This document shows, piece by piece, positions 1-11,347 of a stretch of 64,000 nt of DNA (positions are counted from its first letter, which is position 1; the number at the start of each line of letters is the position of its first letter). The DNA is from Daucus carota subsp. sativus (taxonomy: Eukaryota; Streptophyta; Magnoliopsida; Apiales; Apiaceae). A program made the translations under genes and the position numbers. The DNA lies in NCBI RefSeq assembly GCF_001625215.2, contig NC_030385.2, positions 42,619,598 to 42,683,597 of the forward strand, in the 5' to 3' direction. The notes under the pieces were generated by a model. That model made no database searches, had not been told where the DNA came from, and saw only the letters and a list, made by a program, of their open reading frames with translations.

Positions 1-799
1 GATACAAAAGCAAAAAAAAATCACATGGGAATGGTTCAATATAGTACAGAACAGAACAGCTCATATACAGAGACACATAACTAGCCGCTGGCAATTAGAG
101 AATTGTCTTTTTCAGTAAGAAAATGCGACCCAGGATCCACTAGGTCTCGCTTTCTTACCTACAATCATGCCAAACTTATCATTCCAGGTCCATCTTATCA
201 GCGGGTCTAGCTACCATTGGAATATCAAGGCAAAATATTTGATACAAAATAAGATATTTTTGCGATGCATGGAGTACATAGAAAAAAGTCCCAGTTAACA
301 CGCCAGGATTTAATTAAAAGCCAATTTCACATTATAACAAGTGCAATTGATATGTATGTGTGCTTATATCGACATTTTGGCATGAGTTGCAAGCAGACTC
401 AGACTTGCTGAAATATCAGCAACGACTTGTGGTGGTTACTTATGATATGTGTTAACTCTAGAAATGATGGAGATGGATGTTCCACTTTGGCTGGAACTAT
501 CTATAGTGACTTCATTTCACTTTACTTTATAGGGATATCGGATATGATAATAGAATATGCTTATTACAATGTTCTGTGATCGACATTCAAGTCTTTTTGC
601 AGGCATGTTTTCTGTAATTTGGATTAAGTACATTTTGTGTTGCTTACTAGCAAATCTTATATCCTTTTAACATGAGCATATTATTATTTTTTTCAACCAG
701 TTATGTGAGAGCTACTTATTAAGTTCATTATATCCTTCAACAAAATTTATAGACAAGCTTAGATAAAAATGCAGTAGAGTGAAATTATGAGCGTCTTAC
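1..799 (-). other. Last-intron sequence of the DAHP synthase gene
   Basis: This AT-rich stretch follows the donor GT at 799-798 on the minus strand. I see no exon continuing the enzyme here, so it is read as intron, at least 0.8 kb long, with its acceptor outside the window. No other gene is visible. Confidence 0.6.
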
Positions 800-2677
800 C
801 CTGATAGCATCAAAGGGTCGAGTTTTCAGGCCACAGGGAGCTTTGATGGTGTTTCCGTGCATAGGATCACTGACCCAAGTGACAATCTGCCCAGCTCCGC
901 GGACTGCCCTAATTAGATGGGGAAGTTTCACCCTCATGTTTTCTGCTCCCATCCTTGCGATGACTGTGATTCTGCCTGCTTTGTTCTGAGGATTCAATAT
1001 CTCAACGAGCTTTACAAGTTCAGTTGGATTCATCTTATCGCTGACCTGTAAAATTAAGACAAATTTCTAGTCAGCCAAAAATACTCATCTTATTTATTTA
1101 CAATTCATGGACATATGAAAGTTAATGTTAAGAAAGATAATCAAAAACAGTTACCTTAATGCCAATAGGATTAGCAACCCCTCTCAGGAACTCAACATGA
1201 GCACCATCTAACTGGCGAGTCCTCTCCCCAACCCATATAAAATGCGCAGAACAATCATAATACAGGCCAGATGTAGAATCTAATCTGGTAAGAGATTGCT
1301 CGTAAGGCAAAAGCAGGCACTCATGCGATGTCCAGAAATCAGTGGTTGTCATGATAGGATGGTCAACAGTAAGTCCAGCAGCAGACATAAATCCAAGAGC
1401 CTCATCAACTCGGTTAGCAAGTTCTCGGTACCTATTATTCCAATACAATTATATACTCAAAACTAGTTGGAAGAAAAGGAGTATGCAACTTAAAGAATTC
1501 AGTGCACGAGGTCTTAATCAAAATCAATTAGGAAACGACTAAGAAATATATATTCTTTATAATTACTGGCCACAATAAACTACTAAATCAAACAGAACAT
1601 TTGACTACACTTAACCAGACAAATTAGTGTAAACGGCCAATCTCTGCTAAATTAAAACAACTGGCTTACATAAAAGATAATCAAGAGTGACAATTGGAAA
1701 ATCAAAAGTACCTGTCACCCTGTTCACTCTCCTCAGTGAAATCAAGATTCCATTGTGTAACCCTCTGCATAGCAGCGTAGCCTCCAGTGGCGAAAGCCCT
1801 CAAAAGATTCAAAGTAGCTGCAGATTGACAATAAGCCCTGATCAATCTCTGAGGGTCCGGAGTCCTCGACTTCAAATCAAAAGCATCCCCATTCACATTG
1901 TCCCCTCTGTAACTCGGCAGCTTCACTCCATCCTTTTCCTCAAAACCATCTGATCTTGGCTTCGCAAACTGACCCGCCATTCTACCAACCTATATAATCA
2001 ATATAATCTCTCCACAAGTTAAAAATCTAAAACTCCCAACATCCATAAGATTTATTTTATTTTATTTTTGTCAGAAAAATCTGATAGAAATGAAACCTTA
2101 CCTTAATAACAGGCATTTGTCCACCAAACATGAGAACAGCTCCCATCTGAAGAAGAATTCTAAAGGTATCCCGAATATTATTCGCATTAAACTCCTTAAA
2201 ACTCTCAGCACAATCACCACCCTGCAACAAAAAAGCATTCCCCATTGCAGCCTCCCCTAGCTTCTCCTCCAAATGCCTGGCCTCTCCTGCGAAAACCAGG
2301 GGAGGAAACGCATCCAGCGTCTCCAGCACAGCCTGCAGCTCCTCCTTGTCAGGGTACTCAGGGAGCTGCAGCGCCTTCTTTGTTTTCCAGCTCTCTATAT
2401 TCCATTTACTCGAACCCTGTTTTGTCACAGCAGGAGCTGCAGTAACCGACGAGGAGGAGGCCGCAGCAGCCGCAGTTGAGGACTGCTTCGCCGCCTTGTC
2501 GGAAACAATGGGATTCTTGGAAGGGTCAGGAGAATGCACAGCTGAAATAACCTGGACGGATCTGACAGACTTAACTTTGGATGCAAGAAAAGACTTGGAA
2601 GAAGCGGCCAATGAGTTCTGTTGTGTCTGAAAAGACTTGGAAGAAACAAGAGAGTTTGTTCCTGTGAGAGCAGCCAT
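800..2677 (-). CDS. DHS: Plastid 3-deoxy-D-arabino-heptulosonate-7-phosphate (DAHP) synthase, plant type II, 3' end missing
   Basis: This enzyme joins phosphoenolpyruvate and erythrose 4-phosphate in the first step of the shikimate pathway, in plastids. Exons read on the minus strand are 2677-2102, 1989-1712, 1431-1155 and 1045-800. All junctions are GT-AG and keep frame, giving 459 residues. The first ~70 residues are Ser/Ala/Lys-rich and low in acidic residues, as in a transit peptide. The mature part shows family hallmarks: [19 protein letters not shown] near its start, [11 protein letters not shown], the [11 protein letters not shown] block, and [11 protein letters not shown] near residue 440. 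Family members have about 520-540 residues, so roughly 70 C-terminal residues are absent. Nothing in bases 1-780 encodes them, so the last exon must lie beyond the window edge. The ATG at 2677 opens the transit peptide directly. Identity is sure; which DHS paralogue is not decidable. Confidence 0.95.
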
Positions 2678-4466
2678 TAAGGTGGTTGTTTTGGTACCTT
2701 AAGTCTTATGTGATGTAATAAACTGAGTTTATGTTTAGGTACCTGAAGACAAGAGAGAGGTGAGGCAGAGGTTTTTATAACTAACTGAATCAAGTGCTTG
2801 TGGTGGCGGGGGTAGTTGAGGAGGGTAATATTGGAAAGAAATGATGCAAAAAAATCTAAGAGAGAACAAGTCAAGAAATGGTTTGGTCTTTCACCAACCA
2901 TGATTGAATGTGATACATACAAAGTAATGTAAGAAAATCAAACCTACCATATTTTATAATTTGCTTGCTCTTTTTCTTGGTTTTGTTGTTGGAGTGATGA
3001 TTGTTTTAGTACGAAATGTGAAAAAAGTTAGGTGGCAATATAGGGTAGCCATATGAATTGTTTGGAGATGATATTTGTGACCCAAGTTGGTAGGTAATGA
3101 AACTATTTGTTTAGTTTATTTGTTTTTTTAGTGATTTAGACATTTAGTTTGCAATCAAGTATTTTACCAACTTAATCAAGATACGTTGTACACAGATGAA
3201 CAACTCCCTTCATATGCACTTCTTTTTATCCGATAGCTAATTGGATGTCTATCATTTTAATTCAAGGAAAGTATTTATTATTTATAAGTGGAAAAATATT
3301 TTTAAATAAAACTAACTTTTATTTCATGTATTTAGGCAAATTTTTTTATATTTATGTTTTATCGTGTATAATAATTATTCATGTGATGATAAATTACTTT
3401 TTAAAATGATCATTTACGTTTTTATGAAATAACTTTCTTAAAATAAAAATAAATCACAAAAAAATCATAATTTTCAATTTATCATATTCTGATTTATGCT
3501 TGTAGCTGTTAAAACCTAGAAGCTGGTTTCTAACACACCCTAAGTTACGCCGGTATATTGAATTCTGATAGGTGGCCACGTTTTGAAATTCAGAATATTA
3601 AATTTGGCAATTGGGTGTGCCAAACCTATATCGAAAATATTAAATTTGGCAATTGGGTGTGCAAAACTTATATCGAGTGGAACGATAATATTGAATTTTA
3701 GAAAATGGACTCTAAAGGTTGAACATTGGAACTCAATTAACAAGTTGGTGAAATTTATGAATGAATTTCAGAAGAAAAGGTTTGAATTTTTATTCATTTT
3801 TCATTATTTTCTGATAAAATTTGTAATTACCGGTATTATTAATTATATTAAGTTGATATGTAGAGTTGCAGCTAAAACGCCAAATTTGACGCGCTATTGT
3901 CAACCCATTTATAAAAAATCGAGAAACTATTCAAAAGGACAAAAATGACAAATGATAATCAAACAAAAATGATAATTGTACCTGCAATAATCGAGCAATT
4001 TCAAGGACATGCGCATCTTTGCACGTGACAAATGCAGTCCTTGGTCTGGAATCACTTACCAGAAAACCTTTCAAACACTTATAAGTTATACTGAATGTTT
4101 AATATAATCTAGCAAAAAAATTGTTTGAAATAAAACGACTTAAACAGCGGCATAGCAAGAATTTTGAACAGGAAAATAAACGTGCGTTTTAATATGCTTA
4201 AATTTGAAGAATCGTACATTTCTCTTCAATAGCTAGATCTGAGACTGCGAATCTACGATATTTGTACTTTTCTTCTTTAACACAAAATTGAAGTATATAA
4301 CGACATCTGATCAAATCAAACAAGTATATAAAACTTTTGTTAACTGTTTATTGCTGGTTTCTGACATCTTAACTGAGTTTCTTTGTGCGAGTTCGGTTCC
4401 TATTCGATGCCACTCCATCCTTCGAGTATCGACTTTCAATGTTGGTGAACGCATGAAGCGATATTA
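2678..4466. other. Upstream region of DAHP synthase, no gene seen
   Basis: This holds the 5' leader and presumed promoter of the divergent side of the DAHP synthase gene, then AT-rich intergenic DNA. The only structure found is a 42-bp unit repeated twice at 3594-3675. Open frames across it (3583-3948) look like chance, because the amino-acid repeat merely mirrors the DNA repeat. Confidence 0.5.
3594..3675. repeat. 42-bp direct repeat, two copies
   Basis: Two adjacent imperfect copies both contain aatttggcaattgggtgtgc, followed by a variant of the sequence (c/a)aaac(c/t)tatatcga. They differ at a few bases, so this is an older tandem duplication. No function is evident. Confidence 0.8.
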
Positions 4467-4573
4467 GAGCATCTCCAATGGTGTTGGTTATAATCGTTGG
4501 TTAAATTAGACCTGTAAAATATTATGTAAAATTTGTTAAACCTGTAAGACATTTTGCTTCAGTGGTATGGGTT

Positions 4574-4578
4574 ATATT
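4574..4578. repeat. Left target-site duplication of the LTR element
   Basis: The 5 bases atatt immediately before the left LTR are repeated exactly at 12806-12810 after the right LTR. Five bases is the size made by Ty3/gypsy integrases. Confidence 0.95.
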
Positions 4579-6036
4579 TGATAAGTGCATATTTTTTATA
4601 TTTTAAATCCCTAATTATTGCTTGTTCTCACTTATTTATTTGTTTATTTGTCTTTTTTTCAGGAATATTGCAAATGCTTGAAGAAATAAAAGAATAAAGC
4701 AAAAAAGAGAAAAAGATGGAAGAAAAGGATCATAGGGGAATATTCTCAAGGAAGCATCTAGATGGGACACCTACACCCCCCCTCTACCCTAATTTCCCCC
4801 TATAAATACACACCTCCCCATCATGTTTCAACCAACCTAGGATTTCATATTTTTAGTAGCCTCTCTTTTATGTAGTAGATCTAGTAGTAGCACTCTAAAT
4901 TTGTAAACACTTTTATTATATCAATACAAGTATTCATTTTTGTTCTTAAATCTTGCTCTTTACTTTTACTTCAAGGCTATGAAATCTTCCTCTAACTACA
5001 AAAGGTTCAAATTTGTTTGTAGATTGGAAGGAGCCTAATTATATGTTTTAAGCTTGCATTTTTCAGTATTTAAATTGAGCCCCTTTTAATTCTCAATATT
5101 ATTAGTGGGTTCAATGGTTTAGTATTCTAGATTTTGATTTTAGCTTGTAGTTTGATGGGGTTTTGTTAGAGACTTGGTAGATAAGCTAGTTTTGAAGTTT
5201 TGTGTGATTTGGAGTTAAATTGGTATGCTTTGGTGTTTCTCTTTGTTCTTGATTTTGGGGCTTTTTGGTGTAAATTTTAGTTTATGATTTTGACTTGAGG
5301 TTAGTGGGTTTTGGTTAGTTACATTTTATATAGGCTAGATTTGAAGTTTGGTATGATTTGGAGTGGTTTTGGTTTGGTTTGAATCTTGTTTTGATCAAGA
5401 AATGGGTAGTTTAGGAGCTATTTAGTATAGAATTTAGTGTCAAATTTGGTTTAGAGGTTAGTGGGCTTTGATTTGTTATATTTGGAATGGCTAGATTTTC
5501 CGGTCAAATTAATTTTCCGGTGAGATTTAAGCTATTCCGGGCACTCCCATAGATTCCGGTGTGCTAGTGTAGTGACTGCGGCGGCTCGGTAATCTTATGT
5601 TTGTTTTTTTTTTTTAGTCACTGCTGTGTCTTATGTTTCGACCACGCCTGCTGCAATTTTTTTTTTATTAATTAATTAATTAAGTATTTGCGACCACCGA
5701 TTGTAAGTGATAGTAATCTGATAGTTTTATATGTACTGCCCTTGATTTCTTCCTTCCGCGTGCGTGCTGATTTTCGTGTTTTTTTCTTTTATTAATTGTT
5801 TTTTTATGTTAACTTAGTTAATTTGAGTTTCTTTAAAGATTTTAGTCATTATTTTAAATCAATTTTCATCATTTAGATATTAAAAAAAACAATCTCAAAA
5901 TCTTTTGGTCTAATCCGATTAAGTTAAAAATTAAGTTTTCGTGAAAATAAATTTAGTCCTTGGAACGAATCTTATATTACTAAAACGGGATCGTGCACTT
6001 GCGATTATTTTCAAAATCCTTATTTTGAGCACATCA
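4579..6036 (+). repeat. Left long terminal repeat (1458 bp)
   Basis: It begins tgataagtgcat and ends gagcacatca. It contains a TATA-type box, an AT-rich 3' part with homopolymer runs, and no coding capacity. Comparison with the right LTR at a constant offset of 6769 shows equal length. The only difference I noticed is T at 4632 against G at 11401. Confidence 0.97.
4801..4808 (+). promoter_or_regulatory. TATA box in the left LTR
   Basis: The octamer TATAAATA lies about 220 bases into the LTR, after a C/T-rich stretch. It is placed as expected for the U3 promoter that starts the element's transcript, and the same octamer occurs at 11570-11577 in the right LTR. Function is inferred from motif and position. 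Confidence 0.6.
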
Positions 6037-6042
6037 AGTTTT

Positions 6043-6060
6043 TGGCGCCGCTGCCGGGGA
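6043..6060 (+). promoter_or_regulatory. Primer-binding site for tRNA-Asp
   Basis: The sequence tggcgccgctgccgggga starts 7 bases after the left LTR. It pairs with the 3' end of plant tRNA-Asp(GUC), including its CCA tail, with one mismatch (GCT for GTT), judged from memory of that tRNA. This is where minus-strand DNA synthesis would be primed. Confidence 0.85.
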
Positions 6061-7028
6061 CTAAAATTAATTTTCGCGCCTTAATTTTTAATTTTTCGGA
6101 TTAGTTTTTTTTTTTTATTCTCTCATTTCTTTTTTTTTGTTGAATTTTAGGAATTTGGAAGAGTATGAGCTAGCTTGGAATAAGTGGAGAATATTCTTGG
6201 AGTATTGGAAGCTTTCTTGGGTAACTTGTATCTCTCTCCTATTTCAATTTATTTTATTTAGAAAACCACAAAAAAATTGAAAATTAAAAAATCACAAACA
6301 AATTAAAAATTTTAAAATCCAAAAATATTTGCTAGAATTACATAATTGTTGCATCATGCATCTTAACACTTAGGAGCACATTATCTAGATTTTAATTTTT
6401 GTTTTTAAATTTCTGTACCTTAAATTGTGGTGATCGCTGGAGGACCCTAAGGTGCGTTAATTTCTTTCTTTCTCTAGATTAGGACACGTAGTTTAAATCA
6501 TCCATATTTGTTTACCGCTTCTATTATCTCGTTGTGTGGTGCATCATTTTAAATAAATCTTAAGGGCAAAACCCACTCATAAGATAAGGGAAGGGATTTC
6601 ATCACTCTTTCCTTGGCCCACAACGACTTAATTACTTCATTTTGCATTTACCTAGCCTTTAATAAAATTGAATTAGACGTTAGCCCCTAGGATTTCGCGC
6701 TCAACTAGGAAGGTACCTAAAAGACGAGGTAATCTTTAATTATTCCGACTTTTCGGTGTCTAAGGCAAGCGAAAGCTTACCTGGCCGATTAAGGTTTGGT
6801 GTCTAAGCGCGGAGATTGGCCTCTTGGCAATGCCTGCTCCAAACTGGCCAGACCGGTCCGAATAATTTTGGATTTATCGAGTTTTTGGTGGTCCTTAACG
6901 TTAGGAGCAAGGTCTAGTTCATTTTTATTAGGGAACCCTAGAATTAAATTTTTCTTTCACTTTTACACCCTTTCTTTTGCTTGTTTTATTTCTTCGCACT
7001 TATTTGCTACGTGTTTACTATCTAGTTT
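6061..7028 (+). other. Untranslated leader of the LTR element
   Basis: About 970 bases lie between the primer site and the Gag start. No long frame belongs to the element here. The open frame at 6796-7068 overlaps the Gag start in another frame and shows no recognisable domain. Such leaders usually hold packaging and dimerisation signals, but I cannot point to them. Confidence 0.6.
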
Positions 7029-9944
7029 ATGCGAACTACTTGGGTTAGGAACGAATCGTCTAGATTAGTAAGACCTATAATCGAGATTCCCTCGTCCTCT
7101 TCGGATTCCGAAACCCTAGAAGTTCTAGAACCGATAGTAAACATGGCATTGTCTCTTAAAGACCGTTGTTACCCATCCCGTTCCGCTCAACCATCGTGCA
7201 TTACCCTTCCTCCCGTTAATGGGAATAATTTCGAGATTAAGGCACATCACATTAGTATGTTGCCTAAGTTTTTAGGGAGTGAAGGTGAGGATCCCTACCT
7301 TTTTATCCAAGAATTTGAGGAGGTTTGTGGTTTACAAAAACTCCAACAATTGAGTGAAGACTCCATTCGGCTTAGACTAATCACCTTCGCTTTAAAAGAA
7401 AATGCGAAAAAATGGTTGTATAGTCTTCCCGTTAATTCTATTTCCACTTGGGAGGGGTTTGTGGTAGTGTTTCTTAAAAAGTATTTTCCAAACCATAAGA
7501 CTACTCGAATTACAAATGAAATAAATCAATTTCGACAAAAGGAAAATGAGTCTTTTTGGAAATTCTTTGATCGTTTCAAAAATCTTCTATCACAATGCCC
7601 CCACCATGGAATAGAAAAATGGAGACTTTGTAAGATTGTGTACGAGGCCTTAGATAGTCAAACAACCGCTTTGTTAGAGTCTATGTGCCAAGGCAAATTC
7701 ATGGAGAAAGATGAGGACCAAGGGTGGGAATTTTTTGAGGATTTAGCGGAAAAGACTATGATGTGGGAGTCAACTAGAGAGCCCAAAAAGTCAATTCAGT
7801 CATCTAGCGCTAGGGGCTTGCATTCGATAGGAAATAATGTGGCAACCGATGCCAAACTAGCCACCCTAACTAGGAGACTTGAAGCTTTGGAAACTAGTAA
7901 ATCTCCCCCACAAATGTCGATGCTCGCTAATTACAATTTTCAAAATCCCGGCACCCAACCTTCGCACGAACTTGAACAAGTAAATGCGATGTTTCAAAAT
8001 TCTAGGAATGATGCGTTTGCACCCACTTATAATCCTGGGTGGAGAAATCACCCAAATTTCTCATGGACCCAAGGTCAAAATTATCAAGTTCCTCAACCCA
8101 ATTTTCAAATGAATCAAGGGCCAAATTCTTTTCCAACTCCTCAACAAAATTTTCAACAAAGGCCCAACCCAAACTCTTACCCAAATCAAGGTCCAAATTC
8201 ATGTCATAACCCAATTCAAACTCCTTTGAATCCTCCCGGTTTCAATGATTCGGATAAACGCCTCAATTCCTTAGAAAAGAGTTTGGAAGCCTTAGTTAAA
8301 TCGCAAACTAATTTGACTCAATCACAACAAACTTTCATGACAACCCTAACCCAAGATAGGCAAATCTTGCATTCTAACGTGCAAGCCGTGTCTAAGTTAG
8401 AGGCCCAATTGAGTCAATTAGCTAGCGCGTTGTGTGAGCGAGAGAAGAACAAATTCCCAAGTCAACCCGAGGTCAATCCTAAATTTCCTCTCAATCAAAG
8501 ACCTCCCGAGAATGTTAATGCGATCATCTCTCTAAGGTCGGGAAACCAAGTGGATAACAAAGTTGGTGAGAACGTTAATGAAAATGAGGAGTCGATTCCT
8601 AAACAAAATCCTTCTTTGTCTAGCACTAGTCATGATAAGCCCGAATGTTCTAGAATCCGTGAGTCTATGAGTGAACCTAGTCCTGAGCCCATCTCTCAAA
8701 AGCCCAACGAAGAAGTTTATAAGCCAAGGGTTCCTTACCCACAAAGACTCATTTGCCCTAAACAATCGGCCCAAATGGAACAAATTCTAGAGATTTTCAA
8801 ACAAGTCAAGATTAACATTCCTCTTTTAGATGCCATTCAACAAGTTCCTTCTTATGCCAAGTGTCTAAAAGATTTGTGTACCCATAAGAAAACCACCCAT
8901 GTTCCTAAGAAAGCCTTTTTGACCTCTCAAGTTAGCTCGATTCTCTCGAATCAAATTCCCGTGAAATATAAGGACCCCGGTTGTCCTACAATTTCTTGTG
9001 TCATAGGCAATACTTTTGTGGATAAAGCTTTACTTGATTTAGGAGCGAGTGTGAATCTTCTTCCTTTCTCGGTCTACCAAGCCCTAGGTTTAGGGGATCT
9101 CAAGACCACCAATATGACCCTTCAACTTGCCGATCGTTCTATTAAGATGCCTAAGGGGATTATTGAGGATGTATTGATCAAAATCGGTGATTTTATCTTT
9201 CCCGTTGACTTTGTTGTTCTCGAGACTCAACCCGTCTCAAATCCTAAGAACCAAATTCCTATCATTTTAGGACGACCTTTTCTTGCTACATCCAATGCCT
9301 TAATCAATTGTAGGAATGGTTCAATGAAGCTCACTTTTGGAAACATGACCATAGACTTAAACATTTTCAATGTTGGAAAAGAACCCAATGAGCTTTATGA
9401 GCAACCTATTGGGGTTAATGTGGTCAACAAGTTTTTCACATGGTCTAGTTTTGAGGATAGTGAGATTGAGTCTCTTCTCAACGAGGATTTCAAAGTCAAC
9501 CAAGAGAATAATAGGGAATATCACGAGTCGTTGAAAGAGTTGACCTCGGAGGAGTTGTTAGGAGAATTGAACGACATTTGTTCAAAATGGGAAACTCCAC
9601 CCGAGATTGTTCGTGTTGACCCTAGGCCCGCTTTAGAGAGTCATGTAGGTGAAACACCGATATTTGACTCGTTGTTCCATCATTCGCATAGCGCCTTAGG
9701 AAAGGATGACATCATTTCTTACATCGTTCCTAGTGATTTATCCTATAACCAAAATTGCATCGTCTCTAATTTGCTTGATAATAAAGAAGCATTAAGTTGG
9801 TTTAGGAAGAACATTAGTGACACTTGTCCTATAAGGGTGAACAATGGTCACATGCTAGAGAAAGTCTTTGTGCCTAAAAATTTTCGCACACATTTTGACT
9901 CTTTCTCGAAGTTTCCTCCCATATTTCCTTCCGGAATTGGCTGA
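7029..9944 (+). CDS. Gag-protease polyprotein of the Athila-like element
   Basis: This 971-residue polyprotein has three visible parts. Residues ~85-240 form a retrotransposon Gag domain, with LFIQEFEEVC, a WLYSLP block and a helical W-FF-RF motif. Residues ~330-420 are rich in Asn, Gln and Pro, and no CCHC zinc knuckle is visible. Residues ~640-770 are a retropepsin-like aspartic protease, with the catalytic motif LLDLGASVNLLP near 670 and IILGRPFLAT near 750. Leu replaces the usual Ser/Thr after the catalytic Asp, which is common in this clade. The last ~200 residues match no pol domain I can recognise; a stretch near residues 910-940 faintly resembles the linker before reverse transcriptase, which is speculative. 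The frame is open throughout. The ATG at 7029 is the first in-frame start. Confidence 0.93.
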   Translation: MRTTWVRNESSRLVRPIIEIPSSSSDSETLEVLEPIVNMALSLKDRCYPSRSAQPSCITLPPVNGNNFEIKAHHISMLPKFLGSEGEDPYLFIQEFEEVCGLQKLQQLSEDSIRLRLITFALKENAKKWLYSLPVNSISTWEGFVVVFLKKYFPNHKTTRITNEINQFRQKENESFWKFFDRFKNLLSQCPHHGIEKWRLCKIVYEALDSQTTALLESMCQGKFMEKDEDQGWEFFEDLAEKTMMWESTREPKKSIQSSSARGLHSIGNNVATDAKLATLTRRLEALETSKSPPQMSMLANYNFQNPGTQPSHELEQVNAMFQNSRNDAFAPTYNPGWRNHPNFSWTQGQNYQVPQPNFQMNQGPNSFPTPQQNFQQRPNPNSYPNQGPNSCHNPIQTPLNPPGFNDSDKRLNSLEKSLEALVKSQTNLTQSQQTFMTTLTQDRQILHSNVQAVSKLEAQLSQLASALCEREKNKFPSQPEVNPKFPLNQRPPENVNAIISLRSGNQVDNKVGENVNENEESIPKQNPSLSSTSHDKPECSRIRESMSEPSPEPISQKPNEEVYKPRVPYPQRLICPKQSAQMEQILEIFKQVKINIPLLDAIQQVPSYAKCLKDLCTHKKTTHVPKKAFLTSQVSSILSNQIPVKYKDPGCPTISCVIGNTFVDKALLDLGASVNLLPFSVYQALGLGDLKTTNMTLQLADRSIKMPKGIIEDVLIKIGDFIFPVDFVVLETQPVSNPKNQIPIILGRPFLATSNALINCRNGSMKLTFGNMTIDLNIFNVGKEPNELYEQPIGVNVVNKFFTWSSFEDSEIESLLNEDFKVNQENNREYHESLKELTSEELLGELNDICSKWETPPEIVRVDPRPALESHVGETPIFDSLFHHSHSALGKDDIISYIVPSDLSYNQNCIVSNLLDNKEALSWFRKNISDTCPIRVNNGHMLEKVFVPKNFRTHFDSFSKFPPIFPSGIG

Positions 9945-11347
9945 TTCGCTTCGGTCTTCGAAACTCCCCTCGTGAAGTTCAGGTATGGGGAAGGAAATGT
10001 GTGAGTGTGTGGGTCGTGTTAGTGTTAATAAAAATCCCCTTCATCTCCTATTCAGGTATTTTTCCTCTTTACTCTCTCATTTTAATTCTCTCTTTTGCAT
10101 ACATTGAGGACAATGCATGATTTAGGTATGGGGAGGGCTTTAGTGTAATTCTTAAAAAATGAAAAAACCCTAAAAAATGAAAAAAATTAGAAAAATCCAA
10201 AAATAGAGATACTTTTAGCTAAGTTGTCTTTCCCTCACTCGAACTTTAGGAGTAGTTGGTGTTTAGCATGTTTTCGAAAAGTATATATATATGTAATGTC
10301 TTTTAGATAATTTGAACGTAGTTGAGTAAGGTTGTATTTTTGAAACTTGTATCGACTGATTTGTACTCTAAATTCCAAGATGACACACACTTTGCACAAG
10401 ACCTTTGATGGAGAGATTGTCTAGTGATATTATTCGATACCTGAGAGAGAACCCACATGTTGAAACAATGTCGAATCATACATTTGCGAATAAAAAAAAA
10501 AAAAAAAGAAGAAGAAGAAAAAGAAAAAAAAAAGAAGGAAAAAAAGAGAGAGATAGAAAAAAAAAAGAATAACTACTTCAATACCCATTGTCCTTTATAG
10601 ATTAAATCTTTAGATAAATGGGCAAAAGTAGATTGGCTAGTCTCGTTTTGTGGCCTTTGTTACTCGAGTTATTAAGTCCGTCGGGGGATTTCAAAACCTA
10701 GTGCCCTAAAACCATTTGGTTTGGGAGTCACTGACCTAAAGCTCGCTACATGGGTAACATTGTTAGCCTAAGAAAACGGACAAAATAAAGTCAATGCAAA
10801 AGAAAAAAAAAAAGAAGAAAAAAAAAAGAAAACAAAAAAGAAGAATAAGAGTTTGTGAAGTTTGGCTAGATATTTTTTTCGATAGAGATTGGGTCAGTTC
10901 AAAATTGGTTGAAAAAGAGAAAATATTCTTAGACGATTAGGATCCATCAAAGGCCTTAAATTCATTACACTCCTTGGATTTCGAGTAAATTTTTGAGTCG
11001 ATTTCAAGTAGATTAGAGACACTGTATCTTGATTATTAGTAAAAGAGTCTTTGAGTCATATTTTCCTTAAAAAAATGCTTTTTGTTAACACCAACGAAAT
11101 TAGAGTCGAGTCGAGTAGGATGCTTGCTAGAATGTCTCGAAGATTTTATGGGTATATCTTCTGTAAACCCTTAGGAGACAAAACTCCTCTTGTAGAGATC
11201 GTCTACGAGTTTAACGGGTTGGTGAACCTAAAATCACCCGTCACGCCTACGAAAAGGAGCCTAGGAATCGCATCTAGTTTTCTTAGTTTATTTTCATTTC
11301 TTTTGATTTTTACTCGAGGACGAGCAAAATTTAGGTATGGGGAAGTT
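9945..11347 (+). other. Long 3' non-coding region of the LTR element
   Basis: About 1.4 kb lie between the Gag-protease stop and the right LTR. Two runs of almost pure A/G occur (about 10490-10570 and 10798-10850), and aggtatgggg occurs three times (9980, 10124, 11333). The 99-codon frame at 11051-11350 has no recognisable domain and runs into the LTR boundary. No polymerase or integrase remnant is recognisable. Confidence 0.75.
11333..11347 (+). promoter_or_regulatory. Polypurine tract before the right LTR
   Basis: The sequence aggtatggggaagtt ends directly at the start of the right LTR, where plus-strand DNA synthesis is primed in LTR elements. It is purine-rich but interrupted by pyrimidines. 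Closely similar sequence occurs twice upstream, so which copy is used is uncertain. Confidence 0.65.

Noticed and set aside
2057..2922. Extra frames on both strands over the DAHP synthase first exon
   Set aside because: They lie over a real exon with a clear transit peptide and family match, so they are shadow frames.
3583..3948. 121-codon frame with an amino-acid repeat
   Set aside because: The repeat simply reflects a 42-bp DNA duplication. No domain, codon bias or flanking signal supports a gene.
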